A stretch of DNA of 64,000 bases from Peptoniphilus raoultii (GCF_900099555.1 NZ_FMWM01000002.1:1175629-1239628), one strand, 5' to 3'. Positions 9,903 to 19,109 are shown, counted from the first letter of the stretch. Notes: generated by a model from the sequence alone, not told the origin. A program made the numbers and translations.

Positions 9903-10484
9903 TTATTCTATATCTTCTTTTGAAAAGTAATTATCTATTAGTCCCTTGACATATGAAAAAATCTCTTCAGAAGAATCTTTTAAATTTTCAATTCTTCCCA
10001 AAACTTTTTCTCTAGGAATATTGTGAGTTTTCCATGTTCCGCCATGACCAAAATAATTTAAAATCATGGGATTAATTCTATCAATTAAATTTGCAAATTT
10101 AGCTTCTTCAGTTTGACAGTCTTCAAATTCATTATAAAGATCTTTATAAAATTTTTCTTTGTGAGGACTTAAAAGGGCAAAAATTCTATTTGCAGCTTTT
10201 TGCTCACGGTCATATTTTGACTTATATCCTTCTTCATCATAAGCAAAAGTATCTCCTGCATCAATTTCCACTAAATCATGGATAAGCATCATTTTTATAA
10301 CCTTATTTATATCTATATTTTTATCGGCATATTCTCCCAAAATCATAGCCATTATTGTTACATAAAAAGAATGTTCCGCATCATTTTCCCTACGGTCATT
10401 TGTTAAATTTCTTGTTTCCCTTTGAATAGACTTCATTTTATCCATTTCTAAAATAAAATCCATATCTTTTTCTAAATTTTTCAT
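9903..10484 (-). CDS. HD-domain phosphohydrolase, YfbR/5'-nucleotidase-like
   Basis: A 193-residue HD-superfamily hydrolase. Metal ligands are visible as NDAEHSFYV (about 34-42) and HDLVEIDAGD (about 69-78), the pattern of the YfbR/YedJ-like deoxynucleotidase and HDDC2 group. It likely removes phosphate from a nucleotide-type substrate, but the exact substrate cannot be read from sequence. It heads a probable two-gene unit with the FAD oxidoreductase. Confidence 0.8.
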   Translation of the reverse strand: MKNLEKDMDFILEMDKMKSIQRETRNLTNDRRENDAEHSFYVTIMAMILGEYADKNIDINKVIKMMLIHDLVEIDAGDTFAYDEEGYKSKYDREQKAANRIFALLSPHKEKFYKDLYNEFEDCQTEEAKFANLIDRINPMILNYFGHGGTWKTHNIPREKVLGRIENLKDSSEEIFSYVKGLIDNYFSKEDIE

Positions 10485-10535
10485 TTTAATTTCCTTTCAC
10501 TTCAAGACTAACATAATTATAGCACGTTTTTAAGC

Positions 10536-10568
10536 ATAAAAAAATTAACCAAGGCCGAAGCCTTGGTT
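10536..10568 (-). terminator. Rho-independent terminator of the glutaminase-AGCS operon
   Basis: A perfect 9-bp stem AACCAAGGC/GCCTTGGTT with a CGAA loop (10547-10568) is followed on the minus strand by seven T. Confidence 0.85.
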
Positions 10569-10582
10569 ATTAATAATAAAAA

Positions 10583-11995
10583 TTAAGACCAGTAGTCAAG
10601 CTTTTCGCTAATACCAATGTCTGCAGAATGGAAAACTGGATTTCTGCCAGTTTTCTTTTGTTTTTCATAATCTTTAAGACAGGCGATTGCTCTATTACCT
10701 AAAATTAAAATTGTAGGTAAATTTATTATTGCCATAATTCCCATTAGTAGGTCAGAGATATCCCATGCTAAAGTTGCTTCTTGTGTTGCACCAAATAAAA
10801 TTATTATTGCTGCAATAATTCTATAGACAATCATAAAGTTTTTAGATGGTTGTTTGCCATTAATATAAGCAAGGTTAGTATCAACATAGAATAGATTTCC
10901 TATTAGGGTTGTAAAGGCAAAAAGTACAAGTGAAAAGCAAATGAAGTGGTTACCAAAAGATCCCATAAAAGTAGTAAGAGCTTTTTGAACATATGGAGCT
11001 CCACTTAATTCTGCATTTGGTTCTACTCCGGAACTTAAGCACATAAAAGCTGTTGCTGAACATATTAAAAGCGTATCAATAAATACTGAAAGCATTTGAA
11101 CAAGACCTTGTTTAACAGGGTGAGAAACATCAGCTGAGGCTGCTGCATTTGGTGCAGAACCAATACCAGCTTCATTTGAATATAGTCCTCTCTTAATACC
11201 GTACATCATTGATGAAGAAGCAATTGCTCCAAATATAGCTTTAAAATTAAATGCATCAGAAAAAATTCTTGAAAATACTGTTGGCATACAAGAAATATTA
11301 AGTATAATCATTAAAATTGCAACTATAATATAAATTACGCCCATAATAGGAACAAGAGTTGAAGTAAATTTTATAATTCTTTTTCCACCACCAAGGATAC
11401 AGTAAGCTGTAATAAGAGCAAGCACAACACCAATAATCCAAGGAGTAACCTTAGGATCATAAAAACTATAGGCCATAAAACTTGTTTGTAAGTTAAAAGC
11501 TGCAAGCATATTAAAGCCAATTGCATAAGTTGCAATTAAAGAAATGGAAAAAACCACTCCAAGAGTTCTTGATTTTAAAGCTTGTTCAATATAGTATGAA
11601 GGACCACCGTAGGAATTTCCTTCATTATCTCTTTTTTTATACATTTGAGCTAAAGTTGATTCAATAAAAGCTGAAGCTCCGCCAATGATAGCAACAATCC
11701 ACATCCAAAAAACCGCTCCATAGCCTCCAAGACAAATTGCTGTTGATACACCAACAATATTTCCTGTACCAACTCTTGATGCAGTTGAAACCATAAGAGC
11801 TTGGAAGGAAGATACGGCTCCTTCCTTTTCAGGTTTTTCCATAACTACATTTATTGCTTCTTTTAAAAGTCTACCTTGTAAAAATTTAGTCCTAATTGTG
11901 AAATATAATCCGATACATAGTAGTAAAACAACTAATAACGGATAATAAATAAAATTATTAATGGGTTCTATAATACCCTTTAAAGTTTCTACCAT
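10583..11995 (-). CDS. Alanine/glycine:cation symporter (AGCS) family transporter
   Basis: About 470 residues with many hydrophobic segments. Family signatures include ASRVGTGNIVGVSTA and SNEAGIGSAPNAAAS. AGCS carriers import small neutral amino acids with Na+ or H+. An ATG four codons upstream (12007) overlaps the Shine-Dalgarno GGAGG, so I place the start at 11995. It lies just downstream of glutaminase in one operon, suggesting glutamine as the substrate, as in GlnT-type members; that is inference from context. A strong terminator follows. Confidence 0.88.
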   Translation of the reverse strand: MVETLKGIIEPINNFIYYPLLVVLLLCIGLYFTIRTKFLQGRLLKEAINVVMEKPEKEGAVSSFQALMVSTASRVGTGNIVGVSTAICLGGYGAVFWMWIVAIIGGASAFIESTLAQMYKKRDNEGNSYGGPSYYIEQALKSRTLGVVFSISLIATYAIGFNMLAAFNLQTSFMAYSFYDPKVTPWIIGVVLALITAYCILGGGKRIIKFTSTLVPIMGVIYIIVAILMIILNISCMPTVFSRIFSDAFNFKAIFGAIASSSMMYGIKRGLYSNEAGIGSAPNAAASADVSHPVKQGLVQMLSVFIDTLLICSATAFMCLSSGVEPNAELSGAPYVQKALTTFMGSFGNHFICFSLVLFAFTTLIGNLFYVDTNLAYINGKQPSKNFMIVYRIIAAIIILFGATQEATLAWDISDLLMGIMAIINLPTILILGNRAIACLKDYEKQKKTGRNPVFHSADIGISEKLDYWS

Positions 11996-12010
11996 AATAA
12001 CCTCCAATTG

Positions 12011-12937
12011 TTAATAAATATTTAATTTTAATTCTTTAGAAATACTTTCTAGCATTCTAGTTCCTACATAGGAATTGCCATGGGAATCAAGTCCAGGACA
12101 ATAAACTCCTATACCATAACCAGCTTTTGATGCAGTAACAATTCCTCCGCCAACTCCACTTTTAGCTGGAAGACCTATTCTAATGGCAAAATCACCAGAA
12201 TAGTCATAAGTACCACAGGTTGCCATTAAAGTTCTTATAATACATGCATGGTCTGGATCAATTACTTGTTTGTTTTCTATGTCTTTGCCATTTCTGGACA
12301 AAATAAAACTTAATCTTGAAAGATCTACAGCATCAACAAGAATTGAACAACTTTTAAAATAAGTATTAAGTAAATCTTCTACATTTATTTCTCTATCAAT
12401 AATTTCATTATTTAAGAGCATATATGTCAATGCACGATTTGCAAAGGCACTAGAACTTTCAGAGGAATAAATACTTCTTGAGAAATCTAGCTTATCATCT
12501 TCTATAACTTCCCTTGCCCTATTAATAATCATATCAAAAGTATTATTGCCATATTTTTCCATTAATAGAGAACAAGCGACAATTGCTCCTGCATTGATAA
12601 AAGGATTCACAGGAATTTGTTTATTGCTTAATTCCAATTCTATAATGCTGTTAAAAGCCTTAGATGATGGTTTCACACCTATAAATTTTTTAATGTAATC
12701 AAAATCATAATTTTCTAAAACACATAGATAAATAACAATTTTAATAATACTTTGAATGGAAAATTTATATCTTGCTGACCCAACTTCATATAATTCTCCC
12801 TCTTTAGAAATAATTGCTCCCCCTGCCCTATGCTTATCTTCTTTTGCAAGTTCAGGAATATAATTGGCAGCTACACCCTTATCGGTATATTTAATAGCAT
12901 AATCATAAGATTTTTGTAAAACTTCTTGAATTTTCAT
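12011..12937 (-). CDS. glsA: Glutaminase A
   Basis: A 308-residue serine-dependent glutaminase that hydrolyses glutamine to glutamate and ammonia. The catalytic S-x-x-K is in FSIQSIIKI (about 59-67). NPFINAGAIV (about 112-121) and the C-terminal LPAKSGVGGGI are family signatures. Full length for the family, with a clear GGGAGGTG site before the ATG. It is the first gene of an operon with an AGCS transporter, so imported glutamine may be deamidated at once, feeding glutamate fermentation. Confidence 0.95.
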   Translation of the reverse strand: MKIQEVLQKSYDYAIKYTDKGVAANYIPELAKEDKHRAGGAIISKEGELYEVGSARYKFSIQSIIKIVIYLCVLENYDFDYIKKFIGVKPSSKAFNSIIELELSNKQIPVNPFINAGAIVACSLLMEKYGNNTFDMIINRAREVIEDDKLDFSRSIYSSESSSAFANRALTYMLLNNEIIDREINVEDLLNTYFKSCSILVDAVDLSRLSFILSRNGKDIENKQVIDPDHACIIRTLMATCGTYDYSGDFAIRIGLPAKSGVGGGIVTASKAGYGIGVYCPGLDSHGNSYVGTRMLESISKELKLNIY

Positions 12938-13012
12938 TTTTCACCTCCCAATTCTTAAAATTTCAATCTTATTTTACAACTTATCATATAGATTAACAAG
13001 ATTAATTTATGG

Positions 13013-13042
13013 CAAAAAAAGTGAAAGAACTTAACCTTTCAC
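13013..13042 (-). terminator. Terminator downstream of iadA
   Basis: GTGAAAG (13021-13027) pairs with CTTTCAC (13036-13042). Seven T follow on the minus strand. It ends the yfcC-iadA unit. Confidence 0.75.
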
Positions 13043-13052
13043 CCTTTAAATA

Positions 13053-14240
13053 TTATTTATTTTCAAAAACTCCATATTTAAGAATTTCTCTGTCTTTAAT
13101 CATAACTTGTCCCTTGGCAATAACTGTTTCAATGTCAAGAGTATCTTTATTTAAGATACATAAATCTGCATCGAAAGCTTCTTTAATTTCACCTTTATTC
13201 TTAAATCCTAAAATCTTTGCCGGATTTATTGTAAGGGATCTTATTGCTATTTCAAGAGGGATACTTTCTTTAAAGACACATTCCTTTATAGCCTCTAAAA
13301 GGCAAGATGAAGTTCCAATGCCTATTCCTTCATAATTTCCATTTTTATCAAAAATTGGAAAAGATCCTTGACCGTCAGAAGTTAAGGTGAAGTTATTAAG
13401 ACTGACTCCCTCATCTATAAGTCTTTTCAGACCTTTAGAAAATCTTATTTCTCCATAGAGTTTTTCCCATAAATCTGGATCCGCATTTCCCGTGAAGTCA
13501 ATATACCCACCACTTTTTGCATAGGCAACTCCATCTTCGAATAGATATTCATTTCTATTTATGTGAGTTGGCAAAAACTGGCTAATAGGGATTTCCGTTT
13601 CATCAACAACTCTTCTAATTAAATCAAGACATCTTTTGCCATCTCCTAAATGGCAATTAACAATTCCTGCTTTACCAGATAAAATTCCGCCAACTCTTGT
13701 ATCAGCGACAGCTTTTACGAATTCATCAAAAGAAGGTTGAGATGATCTGTGATCTGAAATGGCAATTTCGCCAATTCCAATTATTTTATCAACTGCCATA
13801 ATATCGTTAATTAAATTTGAAGTTAAAGTTTTAATTGGAAGTCTATAAGATCCGTCATAAATATAAGTTGTAAGGCCTTCTTCTTCAAGGGCCCTTGCCT
13901 TTGCAAGTAGGGCATTTGTATCCCTTGCACAGGAGTCAGTTCCTAAAACCCCAACAACAGTTGTAACTCCCGCTCTTGTCAAAATACTTAAATTGACTTC
14001 AGGCGTTCTATTTGAAAAGCCACCTTCACCGCCACCACCAATAATATGAACATGACCATCAATAAAACCAGGTACTAAAATATTTCCCTTGCCGTCAATT
14101 TCCTCTACTTCAACATAATTTTTAAGGTCAATATTTATACTTTCTTCAACGGCGGCAATTTTATCATTTAAAATTAAAAGGTCTTTTATGCCTATTGGAT
14201 CGGGATTATAGATATTTACATTTCTTATTATTTTGATCAA
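13053..14240 (-). CDS. iadA: Isoaspartyl dipeptidase (beta-aspartyl-peptidase)
   Basis: An amidohydrolase-superfamily metallopeptidase that cleaves beta-aspartyl dipeptides, which arise from damaged asparagine and aspartate residues. Metal-site motif GFIDGHVHIIGGGGEGG is at about 58-74. Other metal ligands appear in NCHLGDG, PTHINRN and TSDGQGS. An AGAGGTG ribosome site favours a TTG start at 14240 rather than the in-frame GTG at 14249, which overlaps it. It follows a YfcC-type carrier by 11 bp, which may import the dipeptide substrate (inference). Confidence 0.92.
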   Translation of the reverse strand: MIKIIRNVNIYNPDPIGIKDLLILNDKIAAVEESINIDLKNYVEVEEIDGKGNILVPGFIDGHVHIIGGGGEGGFSNRTPEVNLSILTRAGVTTVVGVLGTDSCARDTNALLAKARALEEEGLTTYIYDGSYRLPIKTLTSNLINDIMAVDKIIGIGEIAISDHRSSQPSFDEFVKAVADTRVGGILSGKAGIVNCHLGDGKRCLDLIRRVVDETEIPISQFLPTHINRNEYLFEDGVAYAKSGGYIDFTGNADPDLWEKLYGEIRFSKGLKRLIDEGVSLNNFTLTSDGQGSFPIFDKNGNYEGIGIGTSSCLLEAIKECVFKESIPLEIAIRSLTINPAKILGFKNKGEIKEAFDADLCILNKDTLDIETVIAKGQVMIKDREILKYGVFENK

Positions 14241-14251
14241 AATTTTCACCT

Positions 14252-16039
14252 CTATTGAAAATTAATTCCAACAGCAATACAAATAAATATTATTCCAAGA
14301 ACCATAAAGAAGGCTTGCATTTTAACTTGAAATTTAAACCATTTGCCCCAATCAATTCCTGCAACACCTAGAACACCAATTAAACTTGCTGAAACAGGTG
14401 TAAAGGCATCAACAAATCCTGCACCCATTTGATAGCATAGAACGGCAATTTGTCTTGAAATTCCAACAATATCAGCAAGAGGTGCCATAATTGGCATTGT
14501 TAAAGCTGCTTGACCTGAATTTGAAGTAACGACTAAATTGAAGAATGATTGGAAAATATACATTCCAATTGCCGCTATTACTTTCGGAACTCCATTTAAT
14601 GCATTACCTACAGCAAATAATATAGTGTTTAAAGTTGAAGCAACATTTGCATCTGAACCTCCTAAAACCAAAAGAATACCTTTTGCCATACCAACAACGC
14701 AAGCCGTTCCAGCTAAATCAGCAACGCCAGCTTGAAAGGCACTAGCCATAGAATTAATGGTCATATTATTTAAATTAAAAATTATGGCAGTAATACCTGA
14801 AACAAAGCCCATAACGAAAAATTGTGAAGCTATTTCAGGAATGTAATAGCCCTTAGAAGTTACTCCCCAAATAATCCAAATTAAACCTAATAAAAGTTCT
14901 AATAAAATTAATTTATGACCCAATTTAAATTCTTTTTCTTCTTCTGTTACATTTTCATTTGAAAGTCTAAAATGAGCATCCTTTTCATGCATAGGTGAAA
15001 GTGATGGATTTTTTCTAATTTTTTCTGCATATCTCATAGTGTAGGCAGATGCTGCAGCAGTAACAACAAACCACATAATAAGTCTAAATTTTGCACCGGA
15101 TAAAACAGGTACGCCTGCAATACCTTGGGCAATAGCAACTGAAAATGGACTCATCCAAGAAACTGCATTACCAACTTGTGATGCAACAAAAGTTACAGTA
15201 ACTGCAACAATGGAATCATAGCCAAGGGCAATAACAAAGGGAACCATAATCATAGAAAAAGGTATAACCTCTTCAGACATACCAAAAGTTGCTCCTCCTA
15301 GAGAAAATAAAAAGAAAAACATTGGAATGGCAAGTCTTTCTGCACCCCTAGCCTTAGAAATAAATTTATAGATGCCAGCATCAATTGCGCCAGTTTGCAT
15401 AATTACACCAAAGGCTCCACCAACAACTAAAATTAAAGCAACAATACCAACGGCAGTTCCATATTTGTCACCACTAACAAGACCTTCAAATAAATAATTT
15501 AGAACCCCAAAACCTCCAAAGTCATCTGTGCCCCAAAGGCCAGCAGTTTTATGTAATTTTTGAGATGTATCATACATATCAAGACCATACATACTGTAAA
15601 GGGTATCATCACTTAAGCCAATTTCGTCAAGATCAGCTTGATCATAATCTCCTGAAGCCAAAAGATCATTAAGGCCTTCCTTATCAACTTCAAGCTCATT
15701 TTCATTTTCAAGGTAAATAGATGTTGGACCATCAGCCTGACCAATTATCTTAATAGAATCTCCTTCTTGGGCAAGCTTTGCTTCATTATTTGTAAGGTCC
15801 TTTAAATTTTCATTTAAAAAATCCTTATTAAGATTATAAGAATACCTAAAGGTATCTTCCATTAATACAGTTTTTGTTTTTGTTTCCCCTTTGGAATCTA
15901 AATATTCAATATCGTGGGTAGAAAATTTACCAGCAGGTATTAAAAAAGTTAGAAGCCATGAAAAGATTACAACAAAGAAAATAATTGCATAGGTATGTGG
16001 CGTCTTAAATTTTGTAAGATCCTTTTTGTTTTTATTCAT
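14252..16039 (-). CDS. YfcC family membrane carrier with long extracytoplasmic loop
   Basis: A 595-residue polytopic protein of the YfcC family (C4-dicarboxylate/arginine-type secondary carriers). It starts with the family hallmark FKTPHTYAIIFFVVIF (about 11-26) and LLTFLIPAGKF. Between the first and second membrane segments it has a hydrophilic loop of about 130 residues (about 45-175), longer than I expect for the family. That loop contains the octamer ADGPTSIY (about 100), identical to a core motif of the adjacent decarboxylase beta subunit. Co-transcribed with iadA, so it probably imports isoaspartyl dipeptides or related substrates. Confidence 0.85.
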   Translation of the reverse strand: MNKNKKDLTKFKTPHTYAIIFFVVIFSWLLTFLIPAGKFSTHDIEYLDSKGETKTKTVLMEDTFRYSYNLNKDFLNENLKDLTNNEAKLAQEGDSIKIIGQADGPTSIYLENENELEVDKEGLNDLLASGDYDQADLDEIGLSDDTLYSMYGLDMYDTSQKLHKTAGLWGTDDFGGFGVLNYLFEGLVSGDKYGTAVGIVALILVVGGAFGVIMQTGAIDAGIYKFISKARGAERLAIPMFFFLFSLGGATFGMSEEVIPFSMIMVPFVIALGYDSIVAVTVTFVASQVGNAVSWMSPFSVAIAQGIAGVPVLSGAKFRLIMWFVVTAAASAYTMRYAEKIRKNPSLSPMHEKDAHFRLSNENVTEEEKEFKLGHKLILLELLLGLIWIIWGVTSKGYYIPEIASQFFVMGFVSGITAIIFNLNNMTINSMASAFQAGVADLAGTACVVGMAKGILLVLGGSDANVASTLNTILFAVGNALNGVPKVIAAIGMYIFQSFFNLVVTSNSGQAALTMPIMAPLADIVGISRQIAVLCYQMGAGFVDAFTPVSASLIGVLGVAGIDWGKWFKFQVKMQAFFMVLGIIFICIAVGINFQ

Positions 16040-16278
16040 TTTGTCACTCCTTCTTAAATAATATTATAAAAAAAACAATATGCTTTTGCTATTATATCAC
16101 AAATCAATCCTTTTATTTATTCAAAATATTATATATTGTTTTATAATTAATGTTGGTAAATTAAATATAAGGAAATAAATAAACTCTATAGTATTGAATT
16201 ATTATTAAAGAAGTAATTCTTTATATTTTCTTGAGTAATTAAAAATTTATAGTTATAATTTATATTTAGGAGGTATGA

Positions 16279-17397
16279 ATGAAATTATTATTTGAAGGAA
16301 TTTTGAATCTTGAGCTAAATCAATGCATCATGTTTATTATTGGAGGCTTACTTATATATTTAGCAATTGCTAAGGAATATGAGCCTTCTTTATTATTGCC
16401 TATAGGTTTTGGTGCAATTTTATGTAATATACCCTTGTCATCAGCCATTGGTGATGGAGGTTTTTTAACTATTTTATATAATGTGGGTATTGCAACGGAA
16501 TTATTTCCTGTCTTAATTTTTATTGCAGTTGGAGCTATGATTGACTTTAAACCCCTTATTGCTTCTCCCTTTATGTTATTTTTTGGTGCAGCAGCACAAT
16601 TTGGAATCTTTGCAACAATGCTCTTTGCCCTTTCCACAGGAAGATTTTCCCTTCCAGAAGCTGCTTCAATTGGAATTATAGGTGCAGCTGATGGTCCAAC
16701 ATCAATCTATGTTGCCAAAGAATTTGCCCAAAATTATTTAGGACCAATTTCTGTAGCTGCTTATTCTTATATGTCGCTTGTTCCTATAATTCAGCCGCCA
16801 GTCATTAAACTATTAACGACTTCACAAGAGAGAAAAATTAGGATGAAATATACTACAGTTGAAGTTCCAAAAATTGTTGAAGTTTTATTTCCTATTATAA
16901 TAACAATTATTGCAGGGATTATTGCTCCTATGTCTGTTGCCCTAATCGGAGCTCTTATGTTTGGAAATTTAATTAGGGTTTGCGGTGTATTAGAAAGGCT
17001 ATCACTTTTTGCCCAAGACGGTCTTGCAAATTTAATCACAATTTTACTTGGTATAACAATTGGCGGAACAATGAGTGCAGAAGCATTTTTAAATATTAAC
17101 ACCTTAATGATTATGGCTATGGGCCTTGTTGCCTTTATTTTTGACACAGCAGGCGGAGTTATATTTGCTAAAATTTTGAATTTATTTTTAAAGAATAAAG
17201 TAAATCCAATGATTGGTGCAGCTGGAATTTCAGCCTTTCCTATGAGTGGAAGAGTTGTGCAAAAAATGGCAACAAAGGAAGATCCAACTAACTTTATTTT
17301 AATGCAAGCAATGAGTGCAAATGTTGCAGGACAGCTTGGATCAGTTGTTGCTGGCTCAATGATTCTTGCCCTTGTACCAATGATTTTGGGATGGTGA
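16279..17397 (+). CDS. Sodium ion-translocating decarboxylase beta subunit (OadB/GcdB/MmdB family)
   Basis: A 372-residue integral membrane protein of the Na+-pumping decarboxylase beta family, which couples biotin-dependent decarboxylation to Na+ export. Signature GIIGAADGPTSIYVAKEF (about 133-150) carries the Na+-site aspartate. Late motif AFPMSGRVVQKMA is also typical. Good AGGAGG site before the ATG. A 41-residue gamma-like gene follows by 4 bp, but no alpha (carboxyltransferase) or biotin-carrier gene is present here. Partners must be elsewhere, possibly those of glutaconyl-CoA, oxaloacetate or methylmalonyl-CoA decarboxylase. Confidence 0.93.
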   Translation: MKLLFEGILNLELNQCIMFIIGGLLIYLAIAKEYEPSLLLPIGFGAILCNIPLSSAIGDGGFLTILYNVGIATELFPVLIFIAVGAMIDFKPLIASPFMLFFGAAAQFGIFATMLFALSTGRFSLPEAASIGIIGAADGPTSIYVAKEFAQNYLGPISVAAYSYMSLVPIIQPPVIKLLTTSQERKIRMKYTTVEVPKIVEVLFPIIITIIAGIIAPMSVALIGALMFGNLIRVCGVLERLSLFAQDGLANLITILLGITIGGTMSAEAFLNINTLMIMAMGLVAFIFDTAGGVIFAKILNLFLKNKVNPMIGAAGISAFPMSGRVVQKMATKEDPTNFILMQAMSANVAGQLGSVVAGSMILALVPMILGW

Positions 17398-17401
17398 TAA
17401 A

Positions 17402-17527
17402 ATGGATTTAAGTATTATGGAAAAAGGTTTTGAAATTAGCATACTGGGAATGAGTGGAGTTTTTTTAGTTTTAATTTTATTTTATATTTCAACTAAAATT
17501 ATGCTTAAAATTTTTTCTAAAAAATAG
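17402..17527 (+). CDS. Small OadG-like decarboxylase gamma subunit
   Basis: A 41-residue protein with one membrane segment (about 11-30, rich in L, I, V, F) and a short basic tail ending KIFSKK. The pattern GMSGVFLVLILFYIS resembles the N-terminal helix of OadG/GcdD/MmdD gamma subunits, which anchor the complex. The hydrophilic tail of larger gamma subunits is absent. It starts 4 bp after the beta-subunit stop and is followed 8 bp later by yfcE, so it is in the same operon. Assignment rests on topology and position. Confidence 0.6.
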   Translation: MDLSIMEKGFEISILGMSGVFLVLILFYISTKIMLKIFSKK

Positions 17528-17535
17528 GTGATAAT

Positions 17536-18042
17536 ATGAAAATAGGTTTAATTTCAGATAGTCATGGTTCTTATATACAGACCAAAAAAGCACTTGAGGC
17601 TTTAGGAAAGTGTGACCATATAATTCATCTTGGAGATGTTTTATATCATGGACCAAGAAATCCAATTTTTTCAACTTATGAACCTGCCAAGCTTGCAGAG
17701 TATTTAAGAGATAAGAATATTTCTTATATTAGAGGAAATTGTGATAGTGATGTTGACCAAATGGTTACTGGAAAGAATCTAAGTCATAAGGAAAGACTTT
17801 TTGATTTCGGGGATTTAAAAATTTATGCCGTTCATGGATATGAAGAAACATTAGATGAAAGAATTTTAAGAGCCTATCATTTGGGTGCTAATACAGTTTG
17901 CTTTGGACATACCCATATAAAAACTTTGGAAAGGCATGGAGATATATTAGTAGTAAATCCTGGATCTATTTCCCTTTCAAAAGATGGACCAAATACTTGC
18001 ACTCTTTATGAAAATGGAGAGTGGAAATTTATAGAATTATAA
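17536..18042 (+). CDS. yfcE: Metallophosphoesterase, YfcE phosphodiesterase family
   Basis: A 168-residue calcineurin-like phosphodiesterase of the YfcE/MJ0936 group. Metal ligands are in ISDSHGS (about 6-12), HLGDVLYHGPRN (about 33-44), RGNCDSD (about 69-75), HGY and GHTHI (about 117-121). It hydrolyses phosphodiesters in vitro in characterised members; the natural substrate is unresolved. AGGTGATAAT positions the ATG. Last gene before a bidirectional terminator. Confidence 0.9.
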   Translation: MKIGLISDSHGSYIQTKKALEALGKCDHIIHLGDVLYHGPRNPIFSTYEPAKLAEYLRDKNISYIRGNCDSDVDQMVTGKNLSHKERLFDFGDLKIYAVHGYEETLDERILRAYHLGANTVCFGHTHIKTLERHGDILVVNPGSISLSKDGPNTCTLYENGEWKFIEL

Positions 18043-18048
18043 AAAAAT

Positions 18049-18076
18049 TGAGTGAAATTAATCACTCATTTTTTCT
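18049..18076. terminator. Bidirectional terminator between yfcE and the methyltransferase gene
   Basis: TGAGTGA/TCACTCA stem (18049-18055 with 18062-18068), A-run on the left and T-run on the right. It overlaps the stop codon of the convergent gene. Confidence 0.75.
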
Positions 18077-18550
18077 TTTCCATGGAATTATCCTATTCAC
18101 CTTTTTCTTATATTCTAAATATTCTTCTCCAAATACTTCATAAAGCCATTTCTCCTCAGTGTTAATTAAGAGCAAAGTCATATAAAAATAAAATATTATT
18201 GGAAATATTAAAAGAAGAAAATTTGCCCTAAGTAGAAGTATGCCTGTGAAAACAAATAAAAATGCTGAATATACAGGATTTCTCACATAGGCATAAACGC
18301 CATCTTTTATAAGTATATTATTTTGGGCCATATAGTTTATTCTAAACTTAAAAACAGCTAAAACCCAAAGGATAATTCCAAAAATAATTAATAGTATGCC
18401 AAGGCCTATAATAATATATCTAAAATTTTCTACTTTTGCAAAATTTAATAAGCCTTTTTTGTCCAAATATATTCCAAAAATCGTTAAAATTAAGCAGCCT
18501 ATTACGTAAATAGGACCAGGCCCAAAGGCTGGAAGTTTTTTATCTTTCAT
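18062..18550 (-). CDS. Isoprenylcysteine carboxyl methyltransferase-like membrane protein
   Basis: A 162-residue protein with four or five membrane helices. It shows the ICMT/phospholipid methyltransferase-like motif YVRNPVYSAFL (about 88-98) and a C-terminal GEEYLEYKKKVNRIIPW that fits the SAM-binding end of this family. Bacterial members methylate unknown small or lipid substrates. It begins 1 bp after the ogt stop, so the two are coupled. Confidence 0.8.
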   Translation of the reverse strand: MKDKKLPAFGPGPIYVIGCLILTIFGIYLDKKGLLNFAKVENFRYIIIGLGILLIIFGIILWVLAVFKFRINYMAQNNILIKDGVYAYVRNPVYSAFLFVFTGILLLRANFLLLIFPIIFYFYMTLLLINTEEKWLYEVFGEEYLEYKKKVNRIIPWKRKNE

Positions 18551-18551
18551 T

Positions 18552-19076
18552 TTATTTTACAATTTTAAAATCCTTAATAGTGTTCCCTTCAAGTTCTAGA
18601 AGATTCTTCTTATTTTCAAATCCACCATCGTAATTTCCAATATTTAAATCTTTTCTTATTATCCTATGACAAGGAATAATTATAGAAATAGGATTTTTGC
18701 CAATGGCAGTTCCCACTGCCCTACTTGACATTGAATTTATATTTTTCTTAACTGCAATTTTTTCTCCAATATAACTATAAAAAGCTACTTCCCCAAAAGA
18801 AAGCTTTAAAAGATCTCCATAAACAAGTTGTCTAAAGTCTGAAATTTCTCCAAGTGAATATTTAGGTAAAAAGTGAGGATTTTCTCCCTTAAAATAAATA
18901 TTAAGCCAAGAAATACTAGTTTCAAAAACTTCCTTATTCATCCTATAACTCCTTAGATTGATAGCTTTTAAATTATTTGAATTTTCAAAATAAAGACCTC
19001 TTAAAAATTCTCCATCTCCTAATAAATAAATATTAGAAAAATTATTAGGGCTTTTATAATAATAAAAATACTTCAT
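18552..19076 (-). CDS. ogt: Methylated-DNA-[protein]-cysteine S-methyltransferase
   Basis: A 174-residue O6-alkylguanine alkyltransferase. The active site PCHRII (about 134-139) contains the acceptor cysteine, and RAVGTAIGKNP just before it is the helix-turn-helix and arginine-finger region. It transfers the alkyl group from O6-alkylguanine to itself, a suicide repair reaction. The Ada-type N-terminal domain is poorly conserved. No strong ribosome site is seen before the ATG at 19076, so the start is somewhat uncertain. Confidence 0.9.
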   Translation of the reverse strand: MKYFYYYKSPNNFSNIYLLGDGEFLRGLYFENSNNLKAINLRSYRMNKEVFETSISWLNIYFKGENPHFLPKYSLGEISDFRQLVYGDLLKLSFGEVAFYSYIGEKIAVKKNINSMSSRAVGTAIGKNPISIIIPCHRIIRKDLNIGNYDGGFENKKNLLELEGNTIKDFKIVK

Positions 19077-19109
19077 TATCTAAATATGTATAAGGATTAA
19101 AAATAATCC

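Noticed and set aside
16320..17147. Minus-strand frames opposite the decarboxylase beta subunit
   Set aside because: They mirror a conserved membrane-protein gene and show no independent start signals or recognisable domains.
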